Assembly (NCBI GenBank): GCA_028554755.1
Contig: JAPTOF010000021.1
Coordinates: 6,735,001-6,799,000, forward strand
DNA: 64,000 bases
Source: Cordia subcordata
Lineage: Eukaryota; Streptophyta; Magnoliopsida; Boraginales; Cordiaceae
Reading direction: 5' to 3'
The notes beneath the pieces are model-generated. The model saw only the letters and a list, made by a program, of their open reading frames with translations. It did not search any database and was not told the DNA's origin. Shown here piece after piece: positions 11,554 to 22,685 of this stretch. The translations under genes and the position numbers were made by a program. Within the stretch, counting starts at the first letter, position 1; each line of letters opens with the position of its first letter.

Positions 11554-11774
11554 TATAGGAATCCGTAAGGACTTCCCCAGAAATTTCATGCAGGATCAAA
11601 CTCTATGAAATTTAAAATTCTTTTAGAGAGGAATATAATTACCTAAAAAATGCACCAAGTTTCTGAAACTTGTTTCTCAAATCACCTTATGGAAGCATCA
11701 AGCTTCTACTCTTCATATGTGATCAAAGAGCTTAGAAGGAGGGAGAGAGAGAGAGTTTTTCAGAGAGAAAAGAG
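11554..11774 (-). mobile_element. LTR A (copia-type solo LTR), piece 1
   Basis: This aligns with the first 220 bp of LTR B at 36408 (a shared gcaggatcaa..tctttg core, then attacc..aaaaatgcac and ttggaa). The LTR end is probably tatagg at 11554, preceded by gagca (11549-11553). A one-mismatch copy, gagga, follows the far end at 38760-38764. It is split after aagag by El2 and continues at 29668. Confidence 0.75.
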
Positions 11775-12070
11775 TGATGTGTTGTGTTTTTATGTGTATT
11801 TGCATTGTTATTGACCTATGTTTAAGAGCTATTAAGTGCTAAAAAATATGCATTAGTGTAATGCTTTTGATAAGAATAGGCTTAAGTGTAAACAAATGTA
11901 CATATTGAGTTTAAGAGACAAATTGTTACACTAATTGCATGTTTTCAATGATTTAGGTGAACTTTGGATTAAGATCGTGATTGGGCAATGATAGGTGATG
12001 AAGATGGGAGATGTACGGGTCAAAAAAAGAAGATCAGAGCCGGAAAGACAAAGAATAGAGGAAGGAAGTC

Positions 12071-12265
12071 AGCCGGACAACCTAAGAGAAGGATCCGATC
12101 GACCGGCCACTCTAGAGAGGTGTTAAAAATAACCGGAAGACCACCCCTCCAAAGCCAGTAGACCAGCTAGGTCGACCGGCCAGTCCAGAGAGCATCACCA
12201 AAAAGCCGATTGAGCTAAGAGGAAAAGCCGGTTGACCAGCAGTGCGTAAAAAGATGATATAAAAG
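12071..12265 (+). promoter_or_regulatory. U3 promoter of the El2 5' LTR: GC-rich palindrome cluster and TATA box
   Basis: A GC-rich island holds several variants of CCGGTCGACCGG (gatcgaccggcc near 12097, gtcgaccggcc near 12171, gccggttgacc near 12228). The TATA box TATAAAAG follows at 12258-12265. In the 3' LTR the equivalent last copy is the perfect palindrome GCCGGTCGACCGGC at 28240-28253, 17 bp before TATAAAAG. The position just before the TATA box suggests a promoter role; this is inference. Confidence 0.6.
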
Positions 12266-12697
12266 CCCGATTTTCACACTAAAAGAGGGGAATCTTTTTA
12301 ACAATTTTGAGGAGGATATTTACACACCCATCACACACACACATACATACTTCACCCTAGTCTTCACCCATATTACACACACTCTTTCACACATTTCATC
12401 ACCTTAAAGCAAAAGAATTTATATGTGGATGTTATGAAGTGGGTAATGTTTATATTCATGTCAATGTGTATTTGCATGCCTAGTAGTGAATATAACTTCA
12501 ATAACGCGTACATGTTGGTTGTTAATTGCTTCTAATGGTGTAATCCGAGCATAACGATATTTGGTAGTTGAATAGATCCTTTTATTCACGAACACCTTGG
12601 CCAAGAACATGTATAAATGTGCTATCAAGTTAAATCTCGCTGTAATGACCTTAGAATGACGGGAAGCAATTTAGGGCTAGCCTAGGTCGAGTCTCCT

Positions 12698-12780
12698 TTG
12701 GCTTTAAATCCAGCCAATAGGTTTCAGGATAGGTTTAGTCGACCTTAATGCCACTAGGTCTTGGATTTAAATCCAACCAA
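12698..12780 (+). repeat. Hairpin repeats in the El2 5' LTR
   Basis: Two 20-nt units, at 12698-12717 (TTGGCT stem, TTAAATCC loop, AGCCAA) and 12761-12780 (outer TTGG/CCAA pairs only), belong to the same hairpin family seen four times in each El3 LTR. They lie downstream of the TATA box, so they should be transcribed. Confidence 0.6.
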
Positions 12781-13321
12781 TGATTTAGGTACTAGGGTAG
12801 GTTCATTCTTAGTCACCTAGGAAGCTAATTGGTCACTCTTAAGGCCCTAGGTCATAAGGACCACGTCGTAGCTCTAGGAGGCGCCGCCTAGGGACGGACC
12901 CTCACCGAGTCCTAGGGGAAAAATTAAGACACTGATTTAGCAATCTAGTTAAGAGCAATTATGAAAGTAAGACATCATTCTTTAATCCCGTATCATTTGA
13001 CTATAGAATCGCCCATTCATAAGTTGAAGTCGCCCTAACACCTTTCCATTTGTTAGTTCCTCTAGATTAGCTTGTCTCCCACTTTTTATTCTCATAGTTT
13101 AGTTTAATTCGTTTTAGCTAGAGATCCTAACCATCAAGAATCCAAAATCCCAAAAATAGATAGTTTAGGTTTCTTTTTAGGCACACTCTAGAGCACACAC
13201 GTAGAATCCATCTTCCAACATAGCCTCCCTATGGAATCGACCCTGCACTTGCATACACTTTGCTACACCGATCCGTGCGCTTACGGATCTTTAGAGCTTG
13301 CACTTGAGAGAAGATGTACCA

Positions 13322-13703
13322 AGTTCTTAGCTCCATTGCTGAGGAGGCACGGTGGTTTGCATTCTTTGTTTGTGAGTTTTGGTAGTTACTTTTCTTGTTT
13401 TCTTGCTTATCCTTTATAGTTTGTTTAGTCTCTACTTATCTTGTTTATTGTTGATATTATTTTGCTTTAGTTCTTGTTTATTTATTTCAGCTTTTGTCTT
13501 TATTTTTTAGTAGACTTTCTAGTATTGTGGTTTATTTGCTGTAGTTTTAGGAATATTGAAGTTTTTGGGGGTTGATGTGGCCGGAGTTAGGATAGTTTGT
13601 GCATGCTTGGTAGGAGATCCCTTAGAAATCCCCTAGTCCTCTTAATCTAGAACCCGATAGAATTGCTAGACATTTTAGGAATTTAGGAGATCTTCTTGAG
13701 GAG
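13322..13703 (+). other. Leader of El2 with degenerate Athila-type primer site
   Basis: Directly after the LTR comes agttcttagctccattgctg followed by aggaggcacgg. This matches in outline the TGGCGCCGTTGCCGGGGA primer site typical of Athila elements, but with several changes. The equivalent region of El3 (20532-20563) keeps ggctccgctgccgggga. The rest is a T-rich leader with no coding capacity, up to the gag ATG at 13704. Confidence 0.7.
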
Positions 13704-16700
13704 ATGGCCGATCCCAATCATCCTCTTAATCCTCCCAATCCCCTGATGAATCCCATTCCACCTCATGATCACCATGGGCATCAAGCCCAAGATCATTTTA
13801 GACGAGAGCCTCGTAGACTGGATCTACCTATAGATGAGAAATCCACTCTTGACAATTCTTTCTTGCTAAAGCCTTTGAGGGAGACGAACTTCGAGATTAA
13901 GCCTAATATGTTAGCTATGCTTCCTTTCTTCTACGGGAGAAGCAATGAGAGCCCTCTAGATCATATCACTAATTTTGTTGAGATGAGTTCCACTCTCCAT
14001 GTCCCCAATGTCTCCCAAGAGGTCATACGTTTAAGATTGTTTCCTTTCTTTCTTAAGGGCAAGGCTAGGGCTTGGTTGCAGTCCTTACCTAATGGTTGCA
14101 TTACTACATGAGCTGAGCTTCAATCTAAGTTCTTTCAAAAATTTTATCCCATGGCCAAGACGGCCAACCTTAGGACCGCCATTATGACTTTCTCCCAACA
14201 TGATCTAAAATCCTTTCATGAGGCTTGGGAAACGTTCAAGAATCTTCTTAGACAATGTCCACATCACGGGTATGGCAATCATGACCTATGGCAATATTTC
14301 TTTCGAGGTTTAAATGAACAAAATAGGATTATGGTCAATACCGCCTCCGGTGATGGCTTCTATCTTTTGAGACCGACCGAGGCATGGGAGAAAATTGAAA
14401 TAATGGCTAAAAATTCTTTTCAAAATTTTGCCATGGAAAGGTCTAGTCGGAGAGGTAATAAGAGAAGTATTAATGAGGTTGGAGTTTCTTTAGATTTACC
14501 TGCTAAGATTGAGGCTTTGATGAATTAGCTACATCAATTCATTTCTTTGTCTCTTTCATCCCAAGGTCATAAGACTAGTTCTATAGGTTTTTCCTCCGCT
14601 CCTTTAGTTGTTGATGTTTATGCATTGTGTTCCAAGTCATCTTATGAGACCATAGCTTGCCCTTTAGCATCTCAATTTCTTAAATTCATGAAAGAGCAAG
14701 TGTGTGCCACACAAGGTTATTCTCGTGAGCATAATCCATACTCGAAGACATACAATCCGGGTTGGAAGGACTACCTAAAATTTTCTTGGAGACAAGGTCG
14801 CCATGATTTTAGTTCACATCCTTAGGTTCCACCTCAACAGTGACCCCGTCCTCAATATCCCCCAGGTTTCTATTATGTTAATCAGCCCCGTCTCACTAGT
14901 GCTCCTTAACCTCAGGCTTTACCTGCTCCCTCTAGTAGCCAGACTCCTAGTAATGATGTGATAAAGTTAATGCAGTTTATTCAGAATCAATAGCAGGCAT
15001 TAGCTAGTTAGGAGCAAGAGTTAGTTGATAATAGGCAAGAGATGGCTGGCTATAGACAGCAGATGGTTAGGTTTGAGACACAGTTAGGATATATTGCTAC
15101 ACAGTTGAGCGCTAGAGACCCCGAAAAATTACCATCTCGACTGGAGGTGAACCCTAGAGTCCAGTCTTGTTCCTCCACCAAAAGGGATTCTAGAGAGCGT
15201 CCAGTTAAAAGGGTTGAGCCCATTAGAGACCATGGAAAGAGTAGTACTTCCTGCCCATATCGGGAGGGAAAAGAGCCCATTGATGATTCCCATGTGTTTG
15301 GAGGTGTTAAGCCTAGAGTTCCTTTTCCATCCACCTTAGAGAGGCCTACACCTAATGATGATTCTAGGTTTTTCAAGGTTTTAGAGCATCTTAAGGACCT
15401 TAAGGTTAATCTTCCTTTGATAGATGTGATTCTTTCTATCCCCTTCTATTCTAAGTTCTTTAAGGATCTTTGTACAAGGAAGCATAGATCATCGAACATT
15501 CCTAAAAAGGTGAGGCTTATGGAGAAAGTGAGTAGTATTTGTATTTCGGGCTTTCCACCCAAGATGAGTAACCCCGGAGCTTTCACCATTCCTTGTAGGA
15601 TTCGAGAGACCCAGATTGATCACGCCCTGTTAGATTTAGGATCTAGTGTGAATCTCATTCCCTACTCTATCTATCAGCAGCTAGGTCTAGGTAAGTTGTC
15701 CCCTACACATGTTACTCTTTAGCTAGTTGATAGGTCCAAGCGTAAACCTAAAGGTGTGGTAGAGGATGTTATGGTACAGATAGGTGAGTTTGTGAACCCT
15801 GTGGATTTCATAGTATTAGATATGGATTCGAGACATGACTCTAGACATTCTACACCCATTCTTCTAGGTCGGCCCTTCCTTGCCATCGCAGATGCTATTA
15901 TTCATTATAGGTCGGGGTTTTTGGAGATGAAATTTGGGAATTTGAGATCCACTATGAAGCTTGCCGAGGCGGTGAATAGGGCTAGTATAGGAGAAGAAGA
16001 TGGGGAAGAGTGCTTTAGAGTTGATGTGATTGATTCTTGTGTTGAGGATCTTGTAAAGAGAACTATGACCGATAGAGGAGATTTAAGGAAATGTGAGAAA
16101 TTGATGTCTAGCTTTGATTTAGACACCTTAGAGTGGAAATGTGTAGCTTCTACTTCTTTGATTGAAAGCCATTTGATTGATAAGTCACTTGAGGTTAATC
16201 CTTCTAGTCTCGATTCTATTGATGTCCCCGTTGATAATGTTGAGGTTGAGTCCCCCTTGGTGGAGCCTACTCCCTCTTTAGAGCTCAAACTCCTTCCCGA
16301 TCATTTAAAGTATGCATTCCTAGGCCCTAGTGAGACCCTTCCAGTCATCATTGCTTCCGATCTTTCTAGTGAGCAAGAGGAGCGTCTTTTAGAGATTCTT
16401 AGGAAACATAGAAAGGCCATAAGGTGGAAAATTGATGATTTGAGAGACATTGACCCTTCAGTTTGTATGCATCGTATTCACCTAGAGGATGGAGCCATTC
16501 CTTCTAGGGAGATGCAAAGGAGGCTAAACCCATACATCAGCGAAGTAGTTAAGAAAGAGATCATTAAGCTTTTAGATGCAGGCATCATTTATTCGATCTC
16601 CAATAGTGAATGTGTTAGCCCAGTTCAAGTTCTCCCTAAGAAGTTTGGGATCACGATCGTTGAGAATGAGAGAGGAGAGATAATCCTTGCACACACTCCC

Positions 16701-18723
16701 ATGGGATGGAAAGTTTGTATTGATTATAGAAAGCTTAACTCCAAAACTAGGAAGGATCATTTCTCATTGCCTTTTCTAGACCAGATCTTAGATAGAGTAG
16801 CTAGGCATAGCTACTATTGTTTTCTATATGGCTATTCGGGTTATAATCAGATCCCTATGTTTCCCGAGGACCAGGAGAATACCACTTTTACTTGTCCCTA
16901 TGGCACTTTTGCCTATAAGAGGATGCCCTTCGATCTATGTAATACCCCAGCGGCATTTCAGAGATATATGATGGCCATTTTTATTGACATGATAGAGAAG
17001 CATTTAGAGATTTTCATGGATAACTTCTCGGTCTTTGGATATAGTTTTGATGAGTGCTTGAGGCATCTCTTTTTAGTCTTAGACCGACGTGTAGAGAAGA
17101 ATCTAGTGTTGAGTTGGGAGAAATCCCATTTCATAGTGTAACAAGGGATAGTGTTGGGTCATATAGTTTCATCTAGTGGTATTCAAGTTGACCCGGCTAA
17201 GGTAGAATTGATTGAGAAGTTTCCTGTTCCTAAATGTGTCAAGGATGTTAAATCTTTTCTAGGACATGCATGATTCTACCATAGATTCATTAAGGATTTT
17301 AGCCATATTGCACGTCCCTTGTCTAGGCTCTTAGCACAAGATGTCCCTTTTGACTTTGATAATGAGTGTATTAGGGCTTTCAATAGGCTTAAATCCTTAT
17401 TGTCTACATCCCCGATTATCCAGCCACCTAATTATAGTCTCCTATTTGAAGTTATTTGTGATGCATCCGACTATGAGATAGGAGCTGTTTTAGGTCAAAT
17501 GAAGGACAAGTTGCCCCATGTTATGTATTTTGCTACCAAGACTCTTGTTGAAGCCCAAAAGAATTATACCACCATAGAAAAAGAGCTTCTAGCAATAGTC
17601 TTCTCCATTGACAAGTTTGGGTCATACATCATAGGATCCAAAGTGATTGTCTACACTGATCATATAGCATTGAAGTATTTGTTGTCTAAGAAAGAGTCTA
17701 AGCCCCGCTTGATTAGGTGATTGCTCTTTCTTCGAGAGTTTGACATTGAAACCCGGGATAAGAAGGGTAGAGAAAATTTAGTTACAGATCATCTTTCCTG
17801 TCTTGTTAGCGAGTCTTCTAGTGATCCATTCTCTTTTCATGATTTATTTCCTTATGAGCAATTGTTTGTCGTCTCTCATCACACACCTTGGTTTGCTCAC
17901 ATTGTTAATTATCTTGCCACAGGGCATTTTCCTTCCTATTAAGAGAAGAGAGAAAAAGATAGGTTCCTAGCACAAGTTAGGCATTTCTTTTGGGAGGATC
18001 CCTATCTTTTTAAAGTATGTAGGGATCAAATGATTTGCCGGTGTGTGCCCGAGGACGAGTTTGAGAGCATTTTGAGCATATGTCATGATGAAGGGTGTGG
18101 GGGTCATTTTAGTGGAAAGAAGACCGCTACGAAGGTCTTGTAATATGGACTATTTTGGCCCACTCTCTTTAGGGATGCCTAAGAGTATTGCAAAAAGTGT
18201 TTTAGATGTCAACAATCTGGGTCCATCTCTAGGAGAAACATGATGCCTTTATCCTCTATTTTTCCATGTGAGTTGTTTGGTGTTTGGGGTATAGATTTCA
18301 TGGGTCCATTTTCACCTTCCTTTGGATACCAATACATTTTAGTGGCTATTGATTATATGTCCAAATGGGTTGAGGCAATTCCCAGACGCACTAATGACCA
18401 TAGAGTAGTGGTTAAGTTCATTAAGGAGAACATTTTCTCTAAATTTAGAGTCCCTAGGGTCTTGATTAGTGATGGGGGTTTGCATTTTCGCCATATGACT
18501 TTAGAGGCCTTGTTGAGAAGATATTCGGTCACCCATAAGGTAGCTACTCCTTATCACCCTTAAACTAGTGGACAAGTAGAAGTGTCCAATTGGGAGATCA
18601 AGCACATTTTAGAGAAAACGGTTAAGCCCGATAAAAGAGATTGGTCTATTAGACTACATGATGCTTTGTGGGCCTATCATACCGCCTTTAAGACTCCCAT
18701 TGGCATGTTTCCGTATAGATTGG
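13704..18723 (+). pseudogene. El2 gag-pol (Athila type), one frame with stops, up to the El3 insertion
   Basis: The ATG at 13704 opens MADPNHPLNPPNPLMNP. From there to 18723 the coding stays in one frame with no frameshift; only premature stops break it (first at 14109, 14526 and 14823). Capsid: KARAWLQSLPNG and KFYPMAKTANLRTAIMTFSQ. Protease: LLDLGSSVNLIPYSIYQQLG near 15630. RT: VCIDYRKLNS near 16715, then FMDNFSVFG near 17016, where the second catalytic Asp is Asn. RNase H near 17450-17700 ([24 protein letters not shown]). Integrase: WGIDFMGPF, VLISDGG and [12 protein letters not shown] keep the D,D,E residues. It is interrupted by El3 after PYRLV. Not functional, and its decay is of the point-mutation type. 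Confidence 0.9.
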
Positions 18724-19245
18724 TGATGTGTCTGTTTTGTGTGTTTATATTTTGCAATTATATACTTGTTTTGAGGTTTATTGAGCTTCATTTGATGTAT
18801 TAGTTTAACATTTAGGTCATACTCATGCATATTGGGGTCTACACGTTCATAGTTGAACTTGGGACATAAATGCTACACTAATGTACATTTCTTGCTTGTT
18901 TAAGGTGTGATTTGGGAAGATAATTGGAACTTAACTGAGGGTGATTGAAGTGTGGAACAAAGCCAAGGGTGTTTTGGATGCAAAGGAATGAAGAAAAGTG
19001 CTTTTGGAAATGGCTGGAAGAAAGAAGGAGCGACCGAGGCGAAACTGAGCGCAACGTGAGCCAAATTCGGATCTTGCAACCTAAAAAGGACATGGACAAA
19101 TTTTGGATACATTTTAGGGTGCAAAATATGGCTTGGGAGATCCCCCACGACGATACAAAGCCATAGAAAAAAACGGTGCGCGAATCGGAGCTAAAACGAG
19201 CAAGATATGACCATTTTACTATCAAGATTGGTTAGCCTCTGTATA

Positions 19246-19362
19246 GGCCGGACGACCAAGCCAGTCGACCGGCTAGGTCGACCGGCCGATCAGAACTGGG
19301 CCAATTTTGGCGGACGACTTAGGCCCAAAGCCGGTCGACCGGTGGGCCCGGCTGGACGCGCG
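19246..19362 (+). promoter_or_regulatory. U3 palindrome cluster of the El3 5' LTR
   Basis: Within 117 bp there are ggccggacgacc, cagtcgaccggc, gtcgaccggcc, cggacgac, gccggtcgaccgg and cccggctgg, all variants of the CCGGTCGACCGG palindrome. The island stands out from AT-rich surroundings and ends just before a TATA-like tttatttaag. The 3' LTR has the same island at 24664-24782. Confidence 0.6.
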
Positions 19363-19876
19363 TTGAAAGCTTTATTTAAGCCACTTTTCAGCCCTTTTGA
19401 GGGGAGGAACTTTTATTCTAAAATCTTAATAAACCCTAACCTCGACCCACTACACAAAACACCCTAAACCACCATCTAAACCCCACACCAAGCAAGGATT
19501 GAAGCAACAAACAAAGAATTGAAGGATTTGTACGGATTTGGAAGCAAGAATTTAGGGAAGTTCTTCCTGTTCTTTCTCTATTTCTTGTAAATATGTTGCT
19601 AGATTAGGCTAGATTTAGGGTTGATTGTTATTGTATATTAGATTAGGGCGTTGAATAATGGATTTGTGTAGATATTTGGCTCTTAATACATATTTATTTA
19701 CATAAATTTATGGCATGATTCAATATGTCTATGTATTGGAAATCAAGCATGTTTATGTGTTTGTTAAAATGCCTAAGTGAATATGCATGTGTTATTTGTG
19801 CTTCAAATGCTCTTATCTACTTATTTGGGTGATGTGATTGTGCGTAATCTCATGGCTTTACTTAGTAGAGTAGGCT

Positions 19877-20137
19877 TTAGCTTTAAATCCAGCTAATAGG
19901 TTACATGCTTTGCTTAGTCGAGTTTAGGTACTAGTCCTTGGCTTTAAATCCAGCCAAGCAGATAAGTTAACCTAGACTAGAGTATCCCTCATCCACGTTA
20001 GTGTTGGTTAATTGAGCCTTAATGTCACGTAGTGCTTAGATGCTAGTCCTTGGCTTTAAACCCAGCCAAGAGGATAAGTTCTACACACGAATTGCGTAGG
20101 CTAGGAGGGATTGGCCCTTAGCTTTAAATCCAGCTAA
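19877..20137 (+). repeat. Array of four 20-nt hairpins with compensatory stems (El3 5' LTR)
   Basis: Units lie at 19877-19896, 19938-19957, 20050-20069 and 20118-20137. Units 1 and 4 read TTAGCTTTAAATCCAGCTAA. Unit 2 reads TTGGCTTTAAATCCAGCCAA, and unit 3 is the same with one loop change. All have 6-bp perfect stems around an 8-nt TTAAAYCC loop, and the G/A change at stem position 3 is matched by C/T on the other arm. The 3' LTR repeats the array at 25299, 25360, 25472 and 25540. Confidence 0.8.
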
Positions 20138-20531
20138 TGGGTTAAACCACTAATATTGGTTAGGAGAACCCCCGATCAACACAACGGCAATAGAAGTCTC
20201 GAGCCTTAGATAGACCTCATCCGTTCTCATAGCCCAAGTCTAGTTGCAATGCAATCGCCCTAGGTCCCCCTTCTTCTTTATTAGTGTCTCCTTTCTTAGT
20301 TTGGCTCCCTTAAGTTCCTCCATAGATTAGTTTATTTTCTTTTTTTTTCGAGTTCCCTTCTATCTCAAAGTAAGTACACACACGCACGTAGCTAGTTTAA
20401 GGCACCCCAGTACACAGAAACTAAACTAAGGTAGCCTCCCTATGGATTCGACCCTGCACTTGCACACACTGTACTGCACACGTCCCGTGCACTTGCGGGC
20501 TATTAAGGCTTGTGCTCAAATAGCGATATCA

Positions 20532-20729
20532 AGTTTTTGGCTCCGCTGCCGGGGAGGCACGGTATTGGTTCTTTGTGTGCTTTTGTGTTTGCAATTGGTT
20601 GCTTGCGTGTGCACTATTTTTACTTGCTTTCCATTTTTTGAAAACTAAAAAGAAAAAAAAAATTTAATTAAAAAAAAAAAATTTTTTTTGATTGATTTTT
20701 GAAGAGGTTTTACTTGTGATTCATTGAAT
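20532..20729 (+). other. El3 leader with Athila-type primer site
   Basis: The sequence agtttttggctccgctgccg, then gggaggcacgg, follows the LTR end. The part from tggctccgctgccgggga is close to the usual Athila primer site TGGCGCCGTTGCCGGGGA. A T-rich leader with an A/T homopolymer stretch (20645-20695) precedes the ORF. Confidence 0.8.
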
Positions 20730-22683
20730 ATGACTGATCCTAATGCTTCTTGGTGGTCACTTGTATCCTCTTCCCCTCCACCCGAACGTGTCCCTTATGC
20801 ATGTCGCTTGTGTGGAAGTTTCATGTATCCTACTGTTTTCTGTCCCCACGAGAATTCCCCACCTAGGGCTAGTGCTACTAATGACCCCTATAGTGATACA
20901 ACATCTCATACATCTTCATTTAGTAATCATGACTATAGGGATGCATATTCTTCTTATTGCAATCATTGTGGAAGCCGTGCTCACTTTTCTAGTGCTTGTC
21001 CCACCTTCCACTCTTATTCCCAATTGCATGCAATGCCCTATGCCCCTAGCAATCATATGCCCATGCTTGCATCTACATCTAGCTATCATGATTCTAGGGA
21101 GCAACATCATGCATTTTCACAATGGGGTCAAGATGACTCTTTATTCCATTCACCTTCTAGTTTCAATTGCCCACCTCCAACACTTTCTTTTTCCACCCAT
21201 TCCTCTCCCGAGTTTTTTGATGGTTATGTGCAAAATGATTTTCAAAATGACTACCCTTTTCACTCGGTTGAACTCTCTTTCGTTATGTCTACACTCTCGG
21301 AGCAACTAGATCAAATGCTTGAGCAATCCCAATCTCTCCTCCAATCTAATCAAGAGGAACTAGAGAGTTTGAAACGAGACACCAAATCTTTTGGTGTGTC
21401 CTTGGAGAGATTGGTTGAAAGTATGCAACTCATGAGTGAGAATGATGATATATCTTTAGAACGAGTTGAAGGGATAGAGATGAGACCTAACGATGAGATG
21501 ACTAGTGGTGGAAATGATGATGTATGGGAGAGACAACTAGAAAGAAAGGTTGATGGAGAGATAACATCTTGTAGTGAGGATGAAGATGAGTTTAATGATA
21601 ACTTGGTTCTTGATGACTCTTGTGATTATGTTTTAGAGGAAGTGGTACCCTATCCTCCTAAGCTTTCAACGTCTCCCATGGAGTCACATAAGCTTTTTCT
21701 TTCTCCTCATCCCACACATTCTGTACACATGGAGGTTGAGTCTTGTGTCGATAGTACTCAATTGCATTCTGAGTCGGCATTTAGGGAGTTTAGCGCATTC
21801 TCCCTTGAGCACTCATGCATACATGATGAGGAATCCGTTGAGTCACCATTGCCCTCCATTAGTGTCCACCCCGTATGAAAAGCATGATGGCGAGATGACA
21901 CCCATTAGTGATGAATGTATTGATGAATTTAAAGAGACTGTAGCTAGTGAAGGCTTAAAGTCATACATTGGGGAAAATAAGACATCAATTTCAGAGATTT
22001 TAGATGATTCGTTTCTTGGAGTTAAGAATCATGATGTTGAAGAGAATAGCAACTCTAAGAAGACACATAAGAAAGGAATTGATGTGCTTAAAAGAATGAT
22101 CTATGGGTCTCTTTGGATGTTTGATGATTCATTGATGGAAATAGAGTCCATTAAGATCGAATCCACCCTTTGCGAGGAGTTAGAATGACCTAGGCTTGAT
22201 CATGTTATATCTTGTGGAGAAGAAGAGTGTAGTACATCCACCTCCTATATCATTGCTCCTTCTTTTCCAAATGTCGTTCTAACCCCAATTTCCCATTCCA
22301 TTGAGTTTTCCTTTTTGGAGCTCACGTTTGTGCCTTCATGCATAAAACATTTTCATCTAGGGTTAGAAAGCACGTTTCCCATGTTGCATGCATTGGACCT
22401 ATCTTTGACCTATGGGGAAAGTGTGTTCCTAGCCCTTGATTATGAGAAGAAGGCATTGGGGTGGCTAATTAAAGAGCAAGCGGGACATGATTCTTCACGT
22501 TTGAGCATGCTTCATTCCACACTTGCACATTCATTTGATATTTTAGGGTGGGATCTTGAAAAGGGGTGCATCATGCATTCATTGCCCCAACCTTTAGTGC
22601 ATGACCCTTTTCCTTCTATATTCTGTGCTTTAATGATTATCCGGCAATTTGTGCCACGCAATTTTAAACATGTTTTACTCTAA
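20730..22683 (+). pseudogene. El3 zinc-knuckle protein (gag-like, no pol)
   Basis: The ATG at 20730 opens MTDPNASWWSLVSSSPPPE, recalling MADPN of El2 gag. Two tandem knuckles follow. The first, YACRLCGSFMYPTVFC, has CX2CX4YX4C spacing with Tyr where His is expected. The second, YCNHCGSRAHFSSAC, is a full CX2CX4HX4C. Then come Ser/His-rich sequence, a helical stretch (SEQLDQMLEQSQSLLQ) and an acidic region. The frame ends at 21878 but continues in another frame from about 21860 to 22683, with one TGA at 22186. The C-terminal block ESVFLALDYEKKALGWLI is also seen in El4. This implies one original protein of about 650 residues with one frameshift and one stop. Probably an RNA-binding structural protein; the C-terminal part is unrecognised. 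Confidence 0.7.
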
Positions 22684-22685
22684 CA

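Larger units (their letters stand above)
11775..13321 (+). repeat. 5' LTR of El2 (with an internal deletion)
   Basis: It starts TGATGTGTTGTGTTTTTATG and ends gaagatgtacca. Compared with the 3' LTR it lacks about 340 bp: the caccttaaagc..agaattta block runs directly into tatatgtgg, whereas the 3' LTR has 28422-28761 between them. A five-base attta at both deletion edges suggests deletion at microhomology. The rest of the two LTRs matches closely. Confidence 0.9.
18724..20531 (+). repeat. 5' LTR of El3
   Basis: It runs from TGATGTGTCTGTTTTGTG to aatagcgatatca and pairs with the LTR at 24144-25953. It carries the GC-rich palindrome cluster at 19246-19362, a TATA-like tttatttaag at about 19370 and four transcribed hairpin repeats at 19877-20137. 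The minus-strand ORF of 115 codons at 18878-19225 appears in similar form in the other LTR but falls in U3 and shows no recognisable protein, so I do not call it a gene. Confidence 0.92.

Noticed and set aside
15905..16288. Minus-strand ORF of 127 codons
   Set aside because: It is antisense to the protease-RT linker of El2 pol and Ser-rich by shadow; the plus frame is the real one.
18878..19225. Minus-strand ORF of 115 codons in the El3 5' LTR, with a close counterpart at 24320-24643
   Set aside because: It lies in the U3 of both LTR copies. The two versions differ in length and frame through small indels, and neither shows a recognisable protein. The duplication reflects the LTR pair, not a conserved gene.
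19877..20137. CRISPR-like look of regularly repeated short palindromic units
   Set aside because: Only four units per LTR, with irregular spacing of about 40-90 bp. They lie in a plant LTR and are repeated because the LTR is duplicated. It is a hairpin array, not a CRISPR.
20743..21309. Plus-strand ORF of 188 codons rich in Leu/Ile/His
   Set aside because: It overlaps the zinc-knuckle ORF of El3 in another frame; the zinc-knuckle frame has the family motifs and a counterpart in El4.
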